Shown: positions 9,342 to 17,860 of the stretch, piece by piece
Position numbering within the stretch: position 1 is the first letter of the stretch
Layout: the number at the start of each line of letters is the position of its first letter
Assembly: GCA_002491565.1 (NCBI GenBank)
Contig: DKWE01000023.1
Location: 481 to 64,480 of the forward strand
Direction: 5' to 3'
DNA from: Lachnospiraceae bacterium UBA7160
Lineage (GTDB): Bacteria; Bacillota; Clostridia; Lachnospirales; Lachnospiraceae
DNA: 64,000 bases
The notes under the pieces: model-generated
The model's database searches: none
What the model was told of the DNA's origin: nothing
The model's input: the letters and a program-made list of their open reading frames with translations, nothing else
Position numbers and translations under genes: made by a program

Positions 9342-9476
9342 TCTGTGTAAACACAGTTCAGCCATACAGGAAAACGGGCGGAGCGTAGAAGCATTTGGCC
9401 ACAGACAGGCGCTGCGCAGCAAGCGCGTCAGCGGTTTGTATGGCGTTCTGGAAGAAAGAGTAGGGAGGGAGCAATT

Positions 9477-11033
9477 TTGGCAAAGATCCTGTTGGAAATG
9501 AAAAATATCACCAAAACATTCCCCGGCGTGAAAGCACTTGACAATGTAAACCTCCAGGTGGAGGAAGGCGAGATCCATGCTCTGGTTGGCGAAAACGGAG
9601 CCGGAAAGTCGACTCTGATGAATGTACTTTCCGGTGTCTATCCGTATGGATCGTACGAGGGTGATATTATTTATAAAGGGGAAGTGTGCAAATTCCAGAC
9701 GATCCGGCAGAGTGAGGAAAAAGGAATCGTCATCATCCATCAGGAGCTGGCTCTCGTGCCGTATATGACCATCGGAGAGAACCTGTTCCTCGGAAATGAA
9801 CGCGGAAAAAAGGCTGCCATCAACTGGGATGAGACTTACGGGATGGCGGATCAATATATCAGGCAGGTAGGGCTGACGGAATCGTCCCGCACGCTGATTA
9901 AGGACATCGGCGTCGGCAAGCAGCAGCTCGTCGAGATCGCGAAGGCGCTGGCAAAGAATGCGAAGCTCCTGATCCTGGATGAGCCGACCTCGTCTCTGAA
10001 CGAGCAGGATTCCCAGGCACTCTTGGACCTGCTTCTGAAGTTCAAGAAGGAAGGCATGACCTGTATCATTATCTCGCACAAGCTGAACGAGGTATCCTAC
10101 GTTGCGGATAAGATTACGGTCATCCGTGACGGCTCCACGATCGAGACTCTGAAGAAGGGTGTGGACGACTTCTCCGAGGACCGCATCATCAAAGGCATGG
10201 TAGGAAGAGAGATCGCTGACCGGTTCCCGAAGCGTCCTGGTGTGAAGATCGGTGAGACGGCGCTTGAGGTGAAAAATTGGACCGTGCATCACCCGGTTTA
10301 CAGTGAGCGCAAGGTCGTGGACAATGTATCCTTCAAGGTGCGCAAGGGCGAAGTGGTCGGCATCTCCGGCCTGATGGGAGCAGGGCGCACGGAGCTGGCA
10401 AAGAGTATTTTCGGGAAGAGCTACGGCACCAATATTTCCGGTTCCCTTTACCTGAACGGCAAGGAAGCCCATCTGAAAAACGCGAGAGACGCAATTCGGC
10501 ACAAGATCGCGTATGTGACAGAGGACCGCAAGGGCGATGGACTGATCCTGAGCAATCCGATCCGGATCAACACGACCCTGGCGAACCTCGATGCAGTGAG
10601 CAGCAGGGGAGTCATCGACCGGGATAAAGAGTATTCAGTGGCGGTTGAGTATAAGAAGAAGCTGAATACCAAATGCCCGACAGTAGAGCAGAACGTCGGG
10701 AACTTAAGCGGCGGCAACCAGCAGAAGGTGCTTCTGGCCAAGTGGATGTTCGCGGATCCGGATGTTCTGATCCTCGATGAGCCGACAAGAGGTATCGATG
10801 TGGGCGCAAAGTACGAGATCTACTGTATCATCAATGACCTTGTGGCTGCCGGAAAATCGGTCATCATGATTTCCTCGGAGCTGCCGGAGGTGCTTGGCAT
10901 GTCCGACCGGATCTACGTCATGAATGAGGGAAAGATCGCAGGGGAGCTTTCCAAAGAGGAAGCGACGCAGGAAAAGATCATGGCGTGCATTCTGCGGTCC
11001 TCCGGAAAAAAGACTGGCAAAGCAAACGCGTAG
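9477..11033 (+). CDS. gguA: Monosaccharide ABC transporter ATP-binding protein (GguA/MmsA type)
   Basis: This 518-residue protein carries two tandem ATPase domains, as is standard for sugar importers of the XylG/RbsA/GguA group. The first has Walker A GENGAGKST and Walker B LLILDEPTSSLNE; the second has LMGAGRTE in place of a normal Walker A, signature LSGGNQQKV, and VLILDEPTRGIDVG. The degenerate second Walker A is normal for this group. Translation is assigned to TTG at 9477 because GGGAGGGAG is seven bases upstream; the next ATG would be codon 8. It forms the energising subunit with the permease encoded at 11064. Confidence 0.92.
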   Translation: MAKILLEMKNITKTFPGVKALDNVNLQVEEGEIHALVGENGAGKSTLMNVLSGVYPYGSYEGDIIYKGEVCKFQTIRQSEEKGIVIIHQELALVPYMTIGENLFLGNERGKKAAINWDETYGMADQYIRQVGLTESSRTLIKDIGVGKQQLVEIAKALAKNAKLLILDEPTSSLNEQDSQALLDLLLKFKKEGMTCIIISHKLNEVSYVADKITVIRDGSTIETLKKGVDDFSEDRIIKGMVGREIADRFPKRPGVKIGETALEVKNWTVHHPVYSERKVVDNVSFKVRKGEVVGISGLMGAGRTELAKSIFGKSYGTNISGSLYLNGKEAHLKNARDAIRHKIAYVTEDRKGDGLILSNPIRINTTLANLDAVSSRGVIDRDKEYSVAVEYKKKLNTKCPTVEQNVGNLSGGNQQKVLLAKWMFADPDVLILDEPTRGIDVGAKYEIYCIINDLVAAGKSVIMISSELPEVLGMSDRIYVMNEGKIAGELSKEEATQEKIMACILRSSGKKTGKANA

Positions 11034-11063
11034 AAGGATGAGTGGAGCAAAGGAGAGTTAGCT

Positions 11064-12239
11064 ATGGATAAGGCGAAATTAAAAGTTGGAATTCAAAAGT
11101 ATACGATGATTATCGTACTGGTGCTCGTAATGCTGTTCTTTACGTGGGGCACAGAGGGTAAAATCCTTCTCCCGCAGAATATCACAAACCTGATTTCTCA
11201 GAATGCGTATGTGTTCGTACTCGCAACTGGTATGCTGCTGTGCATCCTTACCGGCGGAAACATTGACTTGTCAGTCGGTTCCGTTGTCTGCTTTGTCGGT
11301 GCGGTCGGCGGCGTGATGATGGAAAATATGAAGCTTCCGATTGGTATCGCGGTCATCCTGATGCTGATCCTCGGTGCGCTGATCGGCGCATGGCAGGCGT
11401 TCTGGATTGCGTTTTTGCGGATCCCGCCGTTTATCGTGACACTGTCCGGCATGCTGGTGTTCCGCGGTCTTTCCAATATTGTCCTTGGCGGCAAGACACT
11501 GCCGATCAAGTCAGAAATGTTTGTCCAGCTGTTCGGCGGCGGCGCGAACTGCTACGTACCGGATTTCCTGGGCAGCGGCGAAGGGCTGAACATGGTAGCT
11601 ATGGGAGTCGGTACCATTGCCTGCGTCCTTTTTATCCTGATGACGGTGCGCGGCGACCTGAACCGCAGAAAGAAAGGCTATGAGACAGAAAACCCTGTTG
11701 CGATGTACGGGAAGATGATTGTGATCTGTGCGGTGATCCTGTTCGTAACCTGGAAGCTGGCACAGCACAAGGGTATTCCGACCTCCCTCGTATGGGTGCT
11801 GCTCGTTGTTCTTGTCTACGGCTACATCACGAGCAAGACGACCGTCGGCCGCTACTTCTATGCAGTCGGCGGCAATGAGAAGGCGACAAAGCTTTCCGGT
11901 ATCAATACGAATATGGTGTACTTCATCGCGTATACGAACATGGGCTTCCTCGCGGCGCTGGCAGGTATGCTGACGATCGCGCGTATGACGAGCGCACAGC
12001 CGACCTACGGCCAGAACTATGAGATGGATGCAATCGGCTCCTGCTTCATCGGCGGCGCGTCCGCGTACGGCGGAGTCGGAACAGTTCCCGGCGTTATCAT
12101 CGGAGCCGTTCTGATGGGTATCATCAACCAGGGCATGTCCATCATGGGTACAGACCAAAACATGCAGAAAGTCGTCAAGGGCCTTGTGCTGCTGGCAGCT
12201 GTCATCTTTGATGTCGTCAGCAAGAAGAAGTCCGAATAA
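11064..12239 (+). CDS. gguB: Monosaccharide ABC transporter permease (GguB/XylH type)
   Basis: A 391-residue polytopic membrane protein with about ten hydrophobic segments. It shows the BPD_transp_2 pattern: ATGMLLCILTGGNIDLSVGS near residue 55, PPFIVTLSGMLVFRGLSN near 118, and the C-terminal GSCFIGGASAYGGVGTVPG and IINQGMSIMG blocks. The XylH/GguB group is longer than RbsC, as here, because of the insert around residues 150-250. It follows the ATPase gene by 30 bases with AAAGGAGAG before the ATG. It should form the membrane channel of the importer served by the ChvE-like protein and perhaps by the lipoprotein encoded at 6739. Confidence 0.92.
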   Translation: MDKAKLKVGIQKYTMIIVLVLVMLFFTWGTEGKILLPQNITNLISQNAYVFVLATGMLLCILTGGNIDLSVGSVVCFVGAVGGVMMENMKLPIGIAVILMLILGALIGAWQAFWIAFLRIPPFIVTLSGMLVFRGLSNIVLGGKTLPIKSEMFVQLFGGGANCYVPDFLGSGEGLNMVAMGVGTIACVLFILMTVRGDLNRRKKGYETENPVAMYGKMIVICAVILFVTWKLAQHKGIPTSLVWVLLVVLVYGYITSKTTVGRYFYAVGGNEKATKLSGINTNMVYFIAYTNMGFLAALAGMLTIARMTSAQPTYGQNYEMDAIGSCFIGGASAYGGVGTVPGVIIGAVLMGIINQGMSIMGTDQNMQKVVKGLVLLAAVIFDVVSKKKSE

Positions 12240-12550
12240 TAAGTATGTAATCTCGTCGGCATCCTCCAGCTTTGGTGTCCTGCGCAGGGAGTTTGAGGAC
12301 ATGAGAGGGAATGATGTGTCAGGCGAAAGCACACCTTCGTGAGCGGGCATAATTGGAAAGCGATTTCTTCCGGTTGTGTCCGTGCACGGAGGATTTTTTT
12401 ATTCTCTCCATTTTCTTTTTCTGTTTTTTCTGATAAAATAGCGTTATGGTGCGAAGGTGTCGTCGATAGAAGCCAACGCGGTCTGTTTTCCCGGTCGCGC
12501 GGATGGAAAACCTCAGCGGTTTTCGTTATACAGTACAAAGGAGTATCGCT
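12240..12550 (+). other. Gap between transporter operon and second kinase gene
   Basis: The 311-base gap holds an intrinsic terminator at 12366-12400 and, after it, an AT-rich stretch with TGATAAAAT near 12429-12437 that could be an extended -10 element for the kinase gene. I see no gene here. Confidence 0.5.
12366..12400 (+). terminator. Intrinsic terminator of the monosaccharide transporter operon
   Basis: TCTTCCG (12366-12372) pairs with CGGAGGA (12387-12393), with one G-T pair and a 14-base loop, followed directly by seven T residues (12394-12400). Confidence 0.75.
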
Positions 12551-14476
12551 ATGACAGATACGGGACAGGAAGAAATGATAGGCTCAAGACAGAAAAAGTC
12601 TGCCGGCGTGCTGTCGTCTCTGGCAGTTTATATGCGTTCCCACATGTGGTGTACCTTTGCGGGAGTGATTCTGATTGCAGTGCTGATGCTGCTCTTGCTT
12701 GTCATGTTTTATATGAGGGAGCAGTATTACAGTTTCCTGCTGGATACGACTTACACGACGGAACAGGCGCTGCTGGATTCTGTGAGCGAGAGCCTGACGG
12801 CTGCGATGGAGGACTACATCCGGATTGGTTCGAATATCTGTGTGGACGCGGATGCGCTGACGGACACCAATCTGCGCGGGACGATTGACGAGTTTGCAGC
12901 CGGTGACAGGGGCGCTGGTGCAAAGCAGCGGATGAAAAATGCGCTGCGGGTCACGGGAAATTTTTCCAATATGATTGTCGGGGTCGCCGTGGCAAATCAG
13001 AATGGGATACTTTATCAGTTTGACAAATACGAGGTATCGACAACGACACGGGTCGATATCTGGGATGACCAGAGCGAGGCGGAGTCGATCTTTGCTCAGA
13101 TGCGGGAACTGAATTCCGGAAAACAGATACCGCGGTATTTGATTCTGCCCAGCCCCTATGAGCACCCCAATGTGCCGGGAAAAGGAATCCTCAGCATCGC
13201 GTTTCCGTTCCGCGACGGCTTTTCCTATCAGAATATTCCGTGCATTCTTCTGCTGACGTTTCAGACCTCGTCACTCGAGGAGATCCTGGGGCAGCTGACG
13301 GCGGGACATCTGGACTATATACAAGGGTATATCGAGGATGAGGACGGCAGGATTTTACTGCATACCGAGGGCAAGGATCTGATTGGAGAGGATGCGCAGA
13401 CTTATCAGGAACAGCGCCGTCTGACCGATATTGCCATGCCGCTCGGCAGCTATGGATGGACTCTGCACGCGGTCATCGATGAGCAGCAGATTCTGGCAAA
13501 GGTGGATGCGAGCTATCAGCCGCTTTTGCTACTGTTTTTCGTGGCGCTGCTTGTGGTACTTGGGCTGCTGCTCTGGGCGTGCCAGCGGGCGCTGCAGCCG
13601 GTTTCTATGATCAGTGAGTCTATTTCGAAGGTGCGCTGCGGCAGTACCAGGGAGCGGATCCCGATCCTTGGCACGAACGAAATCTGGCAGCTGGCTGATT
13701 CCTACAACCGCATGCTGGATGCGATCAGTCTTGCCAATCAGGAGGTGGAGCATGAGCATGCGCGTGTGATCGAGAACATGCAAATGAAGCAGAACGCGGA
13801 GCGCGAGGCGCTCGAATCCCAGATCAACGCGCACTTTATCTGCAATACGATCAATGCGATCAACTATGAGGCGATTGACAGCGGGAACTATAAGGTGTCT
13901 GTACTGCTGAAAAAGCTTTCCAATATCCTGCGCTATACATTTGACCAGAAGCATCAGAACGTCTACATGCGCCAGGAGATTGTCTGGATTGAGCAGTATC
14001 TGTATCTGCAGCGGGAACGGCTGGAGACCGTGTTTGATTATGAGATTGAATTTGATCCGGACTATGATAACTGGCCGTGCCGCAAGCTGATGCTGCAGCC
14101 GTTCGTGGAAAATTCAATCAGCCATGGGTTTGAAGGAATGCGCGAGGGCGGCTTCATCCGGATCTGCGGAGAGGGCTACCGCGAATTTCTTAAGATTACG
14201 ATTGAGGACAACGGCTGCGGGATGGATGAAGGACGCCGCACGGTGATCCAGCAGATCCTGGAGAATCCGAGAGTGGCAAGGGAAAAGGAGGTCGGCATCG
14301 GGATTTCCAATGTACTCACACGGATGAGGATGTACTATGGAGAAAAATTTCAGGTAGCATTTGAGACGGAGGAAGGAAAAGGTACCAGGTTTACCTTTAT
14401 TCTTCCGACACCGCCGCAGAACAATGTCAGGCGAAGGGAGATGGAATTTGATGAAAATATTAATAGCGGAGGATGA
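12551..14476 (+). CDS. YesM-type sensor histidine kinase
   Basis: A 641-residue membrane kinase. The transmembrane segments lie at about 33-54 and 312-334, flanking an extracytoplasmic domain of about 255 residues. HAMP follows, then His_kinase with H428 in LESQINAHFICNTINAINY and an ATPase domain with QPFVENSISHGF, DNGCGM and VGIGISNV. The H-box is unusual: most relatives read INPHFLFNTLN. An ATG 16 codons upstream at 12503 is open, but ACAAAGGAG lies seven bases before the ATG at 12551, so that start is used. It overlaps the response regulator gene by 26 bases and should control the sugar operon starting at 15569. Confidence 0.9.
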   Translation: MTDTGQEEMIGSRQKKSAGVLSSLAVYMRSHMWCTFAGVILIAVLMLLLLVMFYMREQYYSFLLDTTYTTEQALLDSVSESLTAAMEDYIRIGSNICVDADALTDTNLRGTIDEFAAGDRGAGAKQRMKNALRVTGNFSNMIVGVAVANQNGILYQFDKYEVSTTTRVDIWDDQSEAESIFAQMRELNSGKQIPRYLILPSPYEHPNVPGKGILSIAFPFRDGFSYQNIPCILLLTFQTSSLEEILGQLTAGHLDYIQGYIEDEDGRILLHTEGKDLIGEDAQTYQEQRRLTDIAMPLGSYGWTLHAVIDEQQILAKVDASYQPLLLLFFVALLVVLGLLLWACQRALQPVSMISESISKVRCGSTRERIPILGTNEIWQLADSYNRMLDAISLANQEVEHEHARVIENMQMKQNAEREALESQINAHFICNTINAINYEAIDSGNYKVSVLLKKLSNILRYTFDQKHQNVYMRQEIVWIEQYLYLQRERLETVFDYEIEFDPDYDNWPCRKLMLQPFVENSISHGFEGMREGGFIRICGEGYREFLKITIEDNGCGMDEGRRTVIQQILENPRVAREKEVGIGISNVLTRMRMYYGEKFQVAFETEEGKGTRFTFILPTPPQNNVRRREMEFDENINSGG

Positions 14477-15191
14477 GCCGCGTGCCATGCGGGGACTGAG
14501 GAGCCTGATTACATCACTCTCGCCGGAATACCAGATCGTAGGAGAGGCGGCTGACGGCAGCCAGGCGCTGGAGCTGATGCAGGCCACCCATCCGGATGTC
14601 GTGTTTACGGATCTGAAGATGCCGCGCATGGATGGGATTGCGCTGATCCGGGCGGCGAAGGCCATGTCCCTGTCGGCGGAGTATGTGCTGGTCACGGCGT
14701 ACGAGGAGTTTGAGGTAGCGCGCCAGGCGATCTGCCTTGGAGTCTTTGATTATCTGGTAAAGCCGATCACAGTCGAGGATGTTCAGCGGGTGCTTGCGCG
14801 GCTGGAGGCAAAGCGCAGCGGGGCAGAAGAGATCCAGGAGAGCAAAGGCTCTCTGAAGGACCAGTATCCGGAGGCACACCCGCTTGTGCGCAAGACGCTG
14901 CATATTATTGAGGAGGGTTATGCCTCCCGTCTGAATCAGAAAGAGCTCGCGACAACGCTCGGCATCTCACAGGAGTACCTGTGTTACTTATTTAATAAGG
15001 ATGTGGGAGAGCCTTTTTCCAAATTTCTGAAGAAATACCGGATCGAGGCTGCGAAGCGGCTGCTGTCGGAGCGGGTCGTTCCGAGGGACGAGGTCCCCTA
15101 CAGTGTCGGCTTTTCCGATCCGAAATACTTTGGAAAGGTCTTCCGGGAGATTACCGGGATGAGTGTGACCGAGTATCTGAAGATGGTGTGA
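14451..15191 (+). CDS. YesN-type response regulator, short form
   Basis: A 246-residue regulator: receiver domain (about 1-120, D54 in FTDLKMPRMDG, Lys in YLVKPI) followed almost directly by an AraC-type double helix-turn-helix (about 145-244: QKELATTLGISQEYLCYLFN and VPYSVGFSDPKYFGKVFREI). It lacks the long central linker of the regulator at 5101. AAGGGAG ten bases upstream selects the ATG at 14451; the gene overlaps the kinase gene, a sign of translational coupling. It is the probable activator of the downstream carbohydrate transporter and GH31 operon. Confidence 0.9.
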   Translation: MKILIAEDEPRAMRGLRSLITSLSPEYQIVGEAADGSQALELMQATHPDVVFTDLKMPRMDGIALIRAAKAMSLSAEYVLVTAYEEFEVARQAICLGVFDYLVKPITVEDVQRVLARLEAKRSGAEEIQESKGSLKDQYPEAHPLVRKTLHIIEEGYASRLNQKELATTLGISQEYLCYLFNKDVGEPFSKFLKKYRIEAAKRLLSERVVPRDEVPYSVGFSDPKYFGKVFREITGMSVTEYLKMV

Positions 15192-15568
15192 GAATACCTT
15201 GGGGCGGCGGCCCGGACTACAGTTCAGGCGACCTGAGAGAAGCGGAGTGCAGACGCAGGACGTGATGAAGAGCAGGATGCCTGGAGAACGGGCATCCTGA
15301 CGGATAAAGACGAAAACAAACGAAACCAATATCGTCAATATGCACATAAAATAATGCGCTCACAGCATGAAAATAAGCATTATATTAAAAAATTACTCCT
15401 GATCTTAAAATTCTCCTCTAAAATTTTCCTCCTATCTTAAAATTGACAGTTTCCTTTTGCCTGTAAAAAAGCGATAATAGAGACATCAAATCGGGCGTGT
15501 CCCATCGGATTGCCGGACAGGACTACGGTACGCCAAAGGGCAGCGATCCCAAGAAGGAGGCATTTTTT
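15192..15568 (+). promoter_or_regulatory. Regulatory gap before the carbohydrate ABC operon
   Basis: This 377-base gap has a 9-bp hairpin without a T-run (CAGGATGCC, 15273-15281, with GGCATCCTG, 15291-15299). An AT-rich stretch of about 100 bases follows, then TTGACAG (15443-15449) with TTTTGC and CTGT ending at 15464, and GATAAT (15473-15478) as a possible -10. The spacing from TTGACA to GATAAT is too long for a normal promoter, which suggests dependence on an activator such as the YesN-type regulator just upstream. Confidence 0.45.
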
Positions 15569-16858
15569 ATGCAGAAACATATGAGAAGAAACCTGGCTAT
15601 GATCCTGAGTGGTGCAATGGCAATGTCGATGATGGCTGGCTTTGCAGCATCTGCGGAGGATGGATCCGATATCGGTGAGCCGAACGGCGGCGCGGAAGTG
15701 ACGCTGTGGCACTATTTTGAGCATGAGGCTACGGCGCTGAATCAGATGGTAAAGCAGTACAACGAATCCCAGAGCGATATTTACATCGTTCCGACCTTTG
15801 TATCGCGTGACGAGCTGATGAAGCAGTATACGATTGGTGCAGTATCCGGCGAGCTGCCGGACATCGGAATGGTGGACTCGCCGGATATGGCATCCTATAT
15901 TTCCCTCGGCGTATTTGAGGACATCACAGAGTACGTGCAGGACTGGGAAGATCTCGCACAGTTCTATCCGGGCCCGATGGCCAGCGTAAAGGATGCAGAC
16001 GGAAAGATCTACGGACTTCCGAACAACTCCAACTGCCTGGCGCTGCTGTGCAATATGGATATTCTGAATGCTGCCGGCGTTGAGAATCCTCCGACAACCT
16101 GGGAAGAGTTAAGAGAAGTATGTGAGAAGACGACGGATCCGGATAATGGCGTATATGGCCTTGCTATGAGCGCGATCTCGAATGAGGAGGGTACCTTCCA
16201 GTACATCCCGTGGCTGTATGGCGCAGGCGCAGATGTGACAGACGTAGACTCTGAGGCAGGCGTTGAGGCTCTTACCTATCTGAGCGGTCTTGTCAAGGAC
16301 GGTCTGATGAGCAAAGAGGTTGTAAACTGGGGCCAGGGCGATGCTTACAATGCATTCCTCGCTGGCAAGGCAGCAATCCTTGAGTCCGGTACATGGCAGA
16401 TTGCAACTCTGGACGGACAGGATGCAGATAAGGTTACATTTAATTACAAGTACGTTCCGATGCCGGCAAAGGATGGCAAGCAGGCAACGGTTATCGGCGG
16501 TGAGAACTTTGGCGTATGTGCAGGCAGCGAGCATGTTGCAGAGTGCGCAGAGTTCCTGAAATCCATGATGTCCGCGCAGAACAATGCAGACTGGTGTGAG
16601 ATCGCAGGAAAGCTCCCGATCCGTGGCGATGCAGTGAATCTGAAGGATTTCTGGACGGCTGACGAGCGTTACAAGGTATTCAACGATTCGATGGATTTTG
16701 CAGTGGCAAGAGGCCCTCACGAGTCATGGCCGACCATCTCTGAGGCTATTTATACGGCTGAGCAGTCTGCAATTCTCGGTGAGAAGGAGCCGGCGGATGC
16801 GCTTGCAGCGGCAGTGATCGATCCGATCCTGGCAGAGACACCGATCGCGGCACAGTAA
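15569..16858 (+). CDS. Carbohydrate ABC transporter substrate-binding protein (family 1)
   Basis: A 429-residue secreted binding protein of the MalE-like class. The signal peptide ends near ASA (residue 29). There is no lipobox cysteine, which is somewhat unusual for a Gram-positive family 1 binding protein. The mature chain shows VTLWHYFEHEATALNQMVKQ, ISRDEL-like VSRDELMKQY, ELPDIGMVDSPDMA and YGLPNNSNCLALLCN. The ATG at 15569 is preceded by AGAAGGAGG. It heads an operon with two permease genes, a GH31 enzyme and a YesL-type protein, so the ligand is probably a short alpha-linked oligosaccharide or glycoside. Confidence 0.88.
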   Translation: MQKHMRRNLAMILSGAMAMSMMAGFAASAEDGSDIGEPNGGAEVTLWHYFEHEATALNQMVKQYNESQSDIYIVPTFVSRDELMKQYTIGAVSGELPDIGMVDSPDMASYISLGVFEDITEYVQDWEDLAQFYPGPMASVKDADGKIYGLPNNSNCLALLCNMDILNAAGVENPPTTWEELREVCEKTTDPDNGVYGLAMSAISNEEGTFQYIPWLYGAGADVTDVDSEAGVEALTYLSGLVKDGLMSKEVVNWGQGDAYNAFLAGKAAILESGTWQIATLDGQDADKVTFNYKYVPMPAKDGKQATVIGGENFGVCAGSEHVAECAEFLKSMMSAQNNADWCEIAGKLPIRGDAVNLKDFWTADERYKVFNDSMDFAVARGPHESWPTISEAIYTAEQSAILGEKEPADALAAAVIDPILAETPIAAQ

Positions 16859-16900
16859 GAATGAAAGTCTTTAGCATATAAGAAAAATAGCGTAGTGTAA

Positions 16901-16931
16901 GAGGCTGCCGCATGTTGTGTGCGGCAGTCTC
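16901..16931 (+). terminator. Intra-operon hairpin after the binding-protein gene
   Basis: GAGGCTGCCGCA (16901-16912) pairs with TGCGGCAGTCTC (16920-16931), 12 pairs with one G-T. There is no clear T-run. As at 9316, it separates the binding-protein gene from the permease genes and probably stabilises or partly terminates the transcript. Confidence 0.6.
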
Positions 16932-16959
16932 TGTTCTGCCCTGGAAAGGATGTGAGATT

Positions 16960-17859
16960 GTGAGAGCGAGATCCACAATAGCGGCAAAAAGAAGGCGTGA
17001 GGGATATACTTTTATTCTTCCGGGATTTGCATATATGCTGATTATCCTGGGGTACCCTCTGATTTATAATATAATTTTGAGCTTTAAAAACGTAAATGTA
17101 AAGACGTTTGCGTCCGGCACCTCGGTATTTGTCGGCTTTCAGAATTATATCGAGCTGTTCCAGAATGAGACATTCCGGCTGGTGCTGAAGAATACTTTTG
17201 TCTTTACCATTTTCTGTCTGTTGTTCCAGTTTACCATCGGTTTTATCTTCGCCCTGTTTTTCTCCCAGAAATTTACACTGGCAGGACCGATCCGCGGCAT
17301 GGTGCTGGTCGGCTATATGATGCCGATGTCCGTGACGGCGCTGCTGGGCAAAAACATGTTCGATGTATCGAGCGGCGTAATCAATGATCTGCTGATGAAG
17401 CTGCATCTGATCAACGCGCCGGTTGAGTGGCTGCTGGGCGGCGGTACGGCGATGGCTGCGGTGATTGCCGTAAACTGCTGGGTCGGCATTCCGTTCAACA
17501 TGCTGCTTTTGACTTCCGGTCTGACCGGGATTTCCCAGGAGCTGTATGAAAGCGCGAGCGTGGACGGCGCGACCTGGGGCCAGCGCTTCCGCTATATCAC
17601 GCTTCCGCTGATGAAGCCGGCGATTATGTCGGTGCTGATGCTTGGCTTTATCTACACCTTCAAAGCGTTTGACCTGATGTTTATCATGACCAGCGGCGGA
17701 CCACTGAATGCAACAGATGTGCTCGGCACATATTCTTACACTTTGTCCTTCAAGCAGTATGAATTTTCGAGAGGCTCCGCGACGGCGATGGTGCTGTTCT
17801 GCTGCCTGTTTGTGATCGGATTGTTCTATCTGCGCCTGATTTCAAAGGAGGAGGAATAG
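16960..17859 (+). CDS. Carbohydrate ABC transporter permease, MalF type
   Basis: A 299-residue inner permease with about six membrane segments, the first at FILPGFAYMLIILGYPLIYN. The EAA loop is visible as LYESASVDGATWGQRFRYIT followed by LPLMKPAI, the site that contacts the ATPase. GTG at 16960 is chosen because GGAAAGGA is nine bases upstream; earlier in-frame codons overlap the hairpin at 16901-16931. It pairs with the MalG-type permease that starts one base after its stop codon. No ATPase gene lies in this operon, so a shared MsmX-type ATPase elsewhere in the genome probably energises it. Confidence 0.88.
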   Translation: MRARSTIAAKRRREGYTFILPGFAYMLIILGYPLIYNIILSFKNVNVKTFASGTSVFVGFQNYIELFQNETFRLVLKNTFVFTIFCLLFQFTIGFIFALFFSQKFTLAGPIRGMVLVGYMMPMSVTALLGKNMFDVSSGVINDLLMKLHLINAPVEWLLGGGTAMAAVIAVNCWVGIPFNMLLLTSGLTGISQELYESASVDGATWGQRFRYITLPLMKPAIMSVLMLGFIYTFKAFDLMFIMTSGGPLNATDVLGTYSYTLSFKQYEFSRGSATAMVLFCCLFVIGLFYLRLISKEEE

Positions 17860-17860
17860 T

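Noticed and set aside
8269..9354. 361-codon minus-strand frame
   Set aside because: Antisense to the ChvE-like gene, whose biased codon use leaves the opposite strand open.
9288..10502. 404-codon minus-strand frame
   Set aside because: Antisense to the GguA-type ATPase; no motif, no ribosome binding site.
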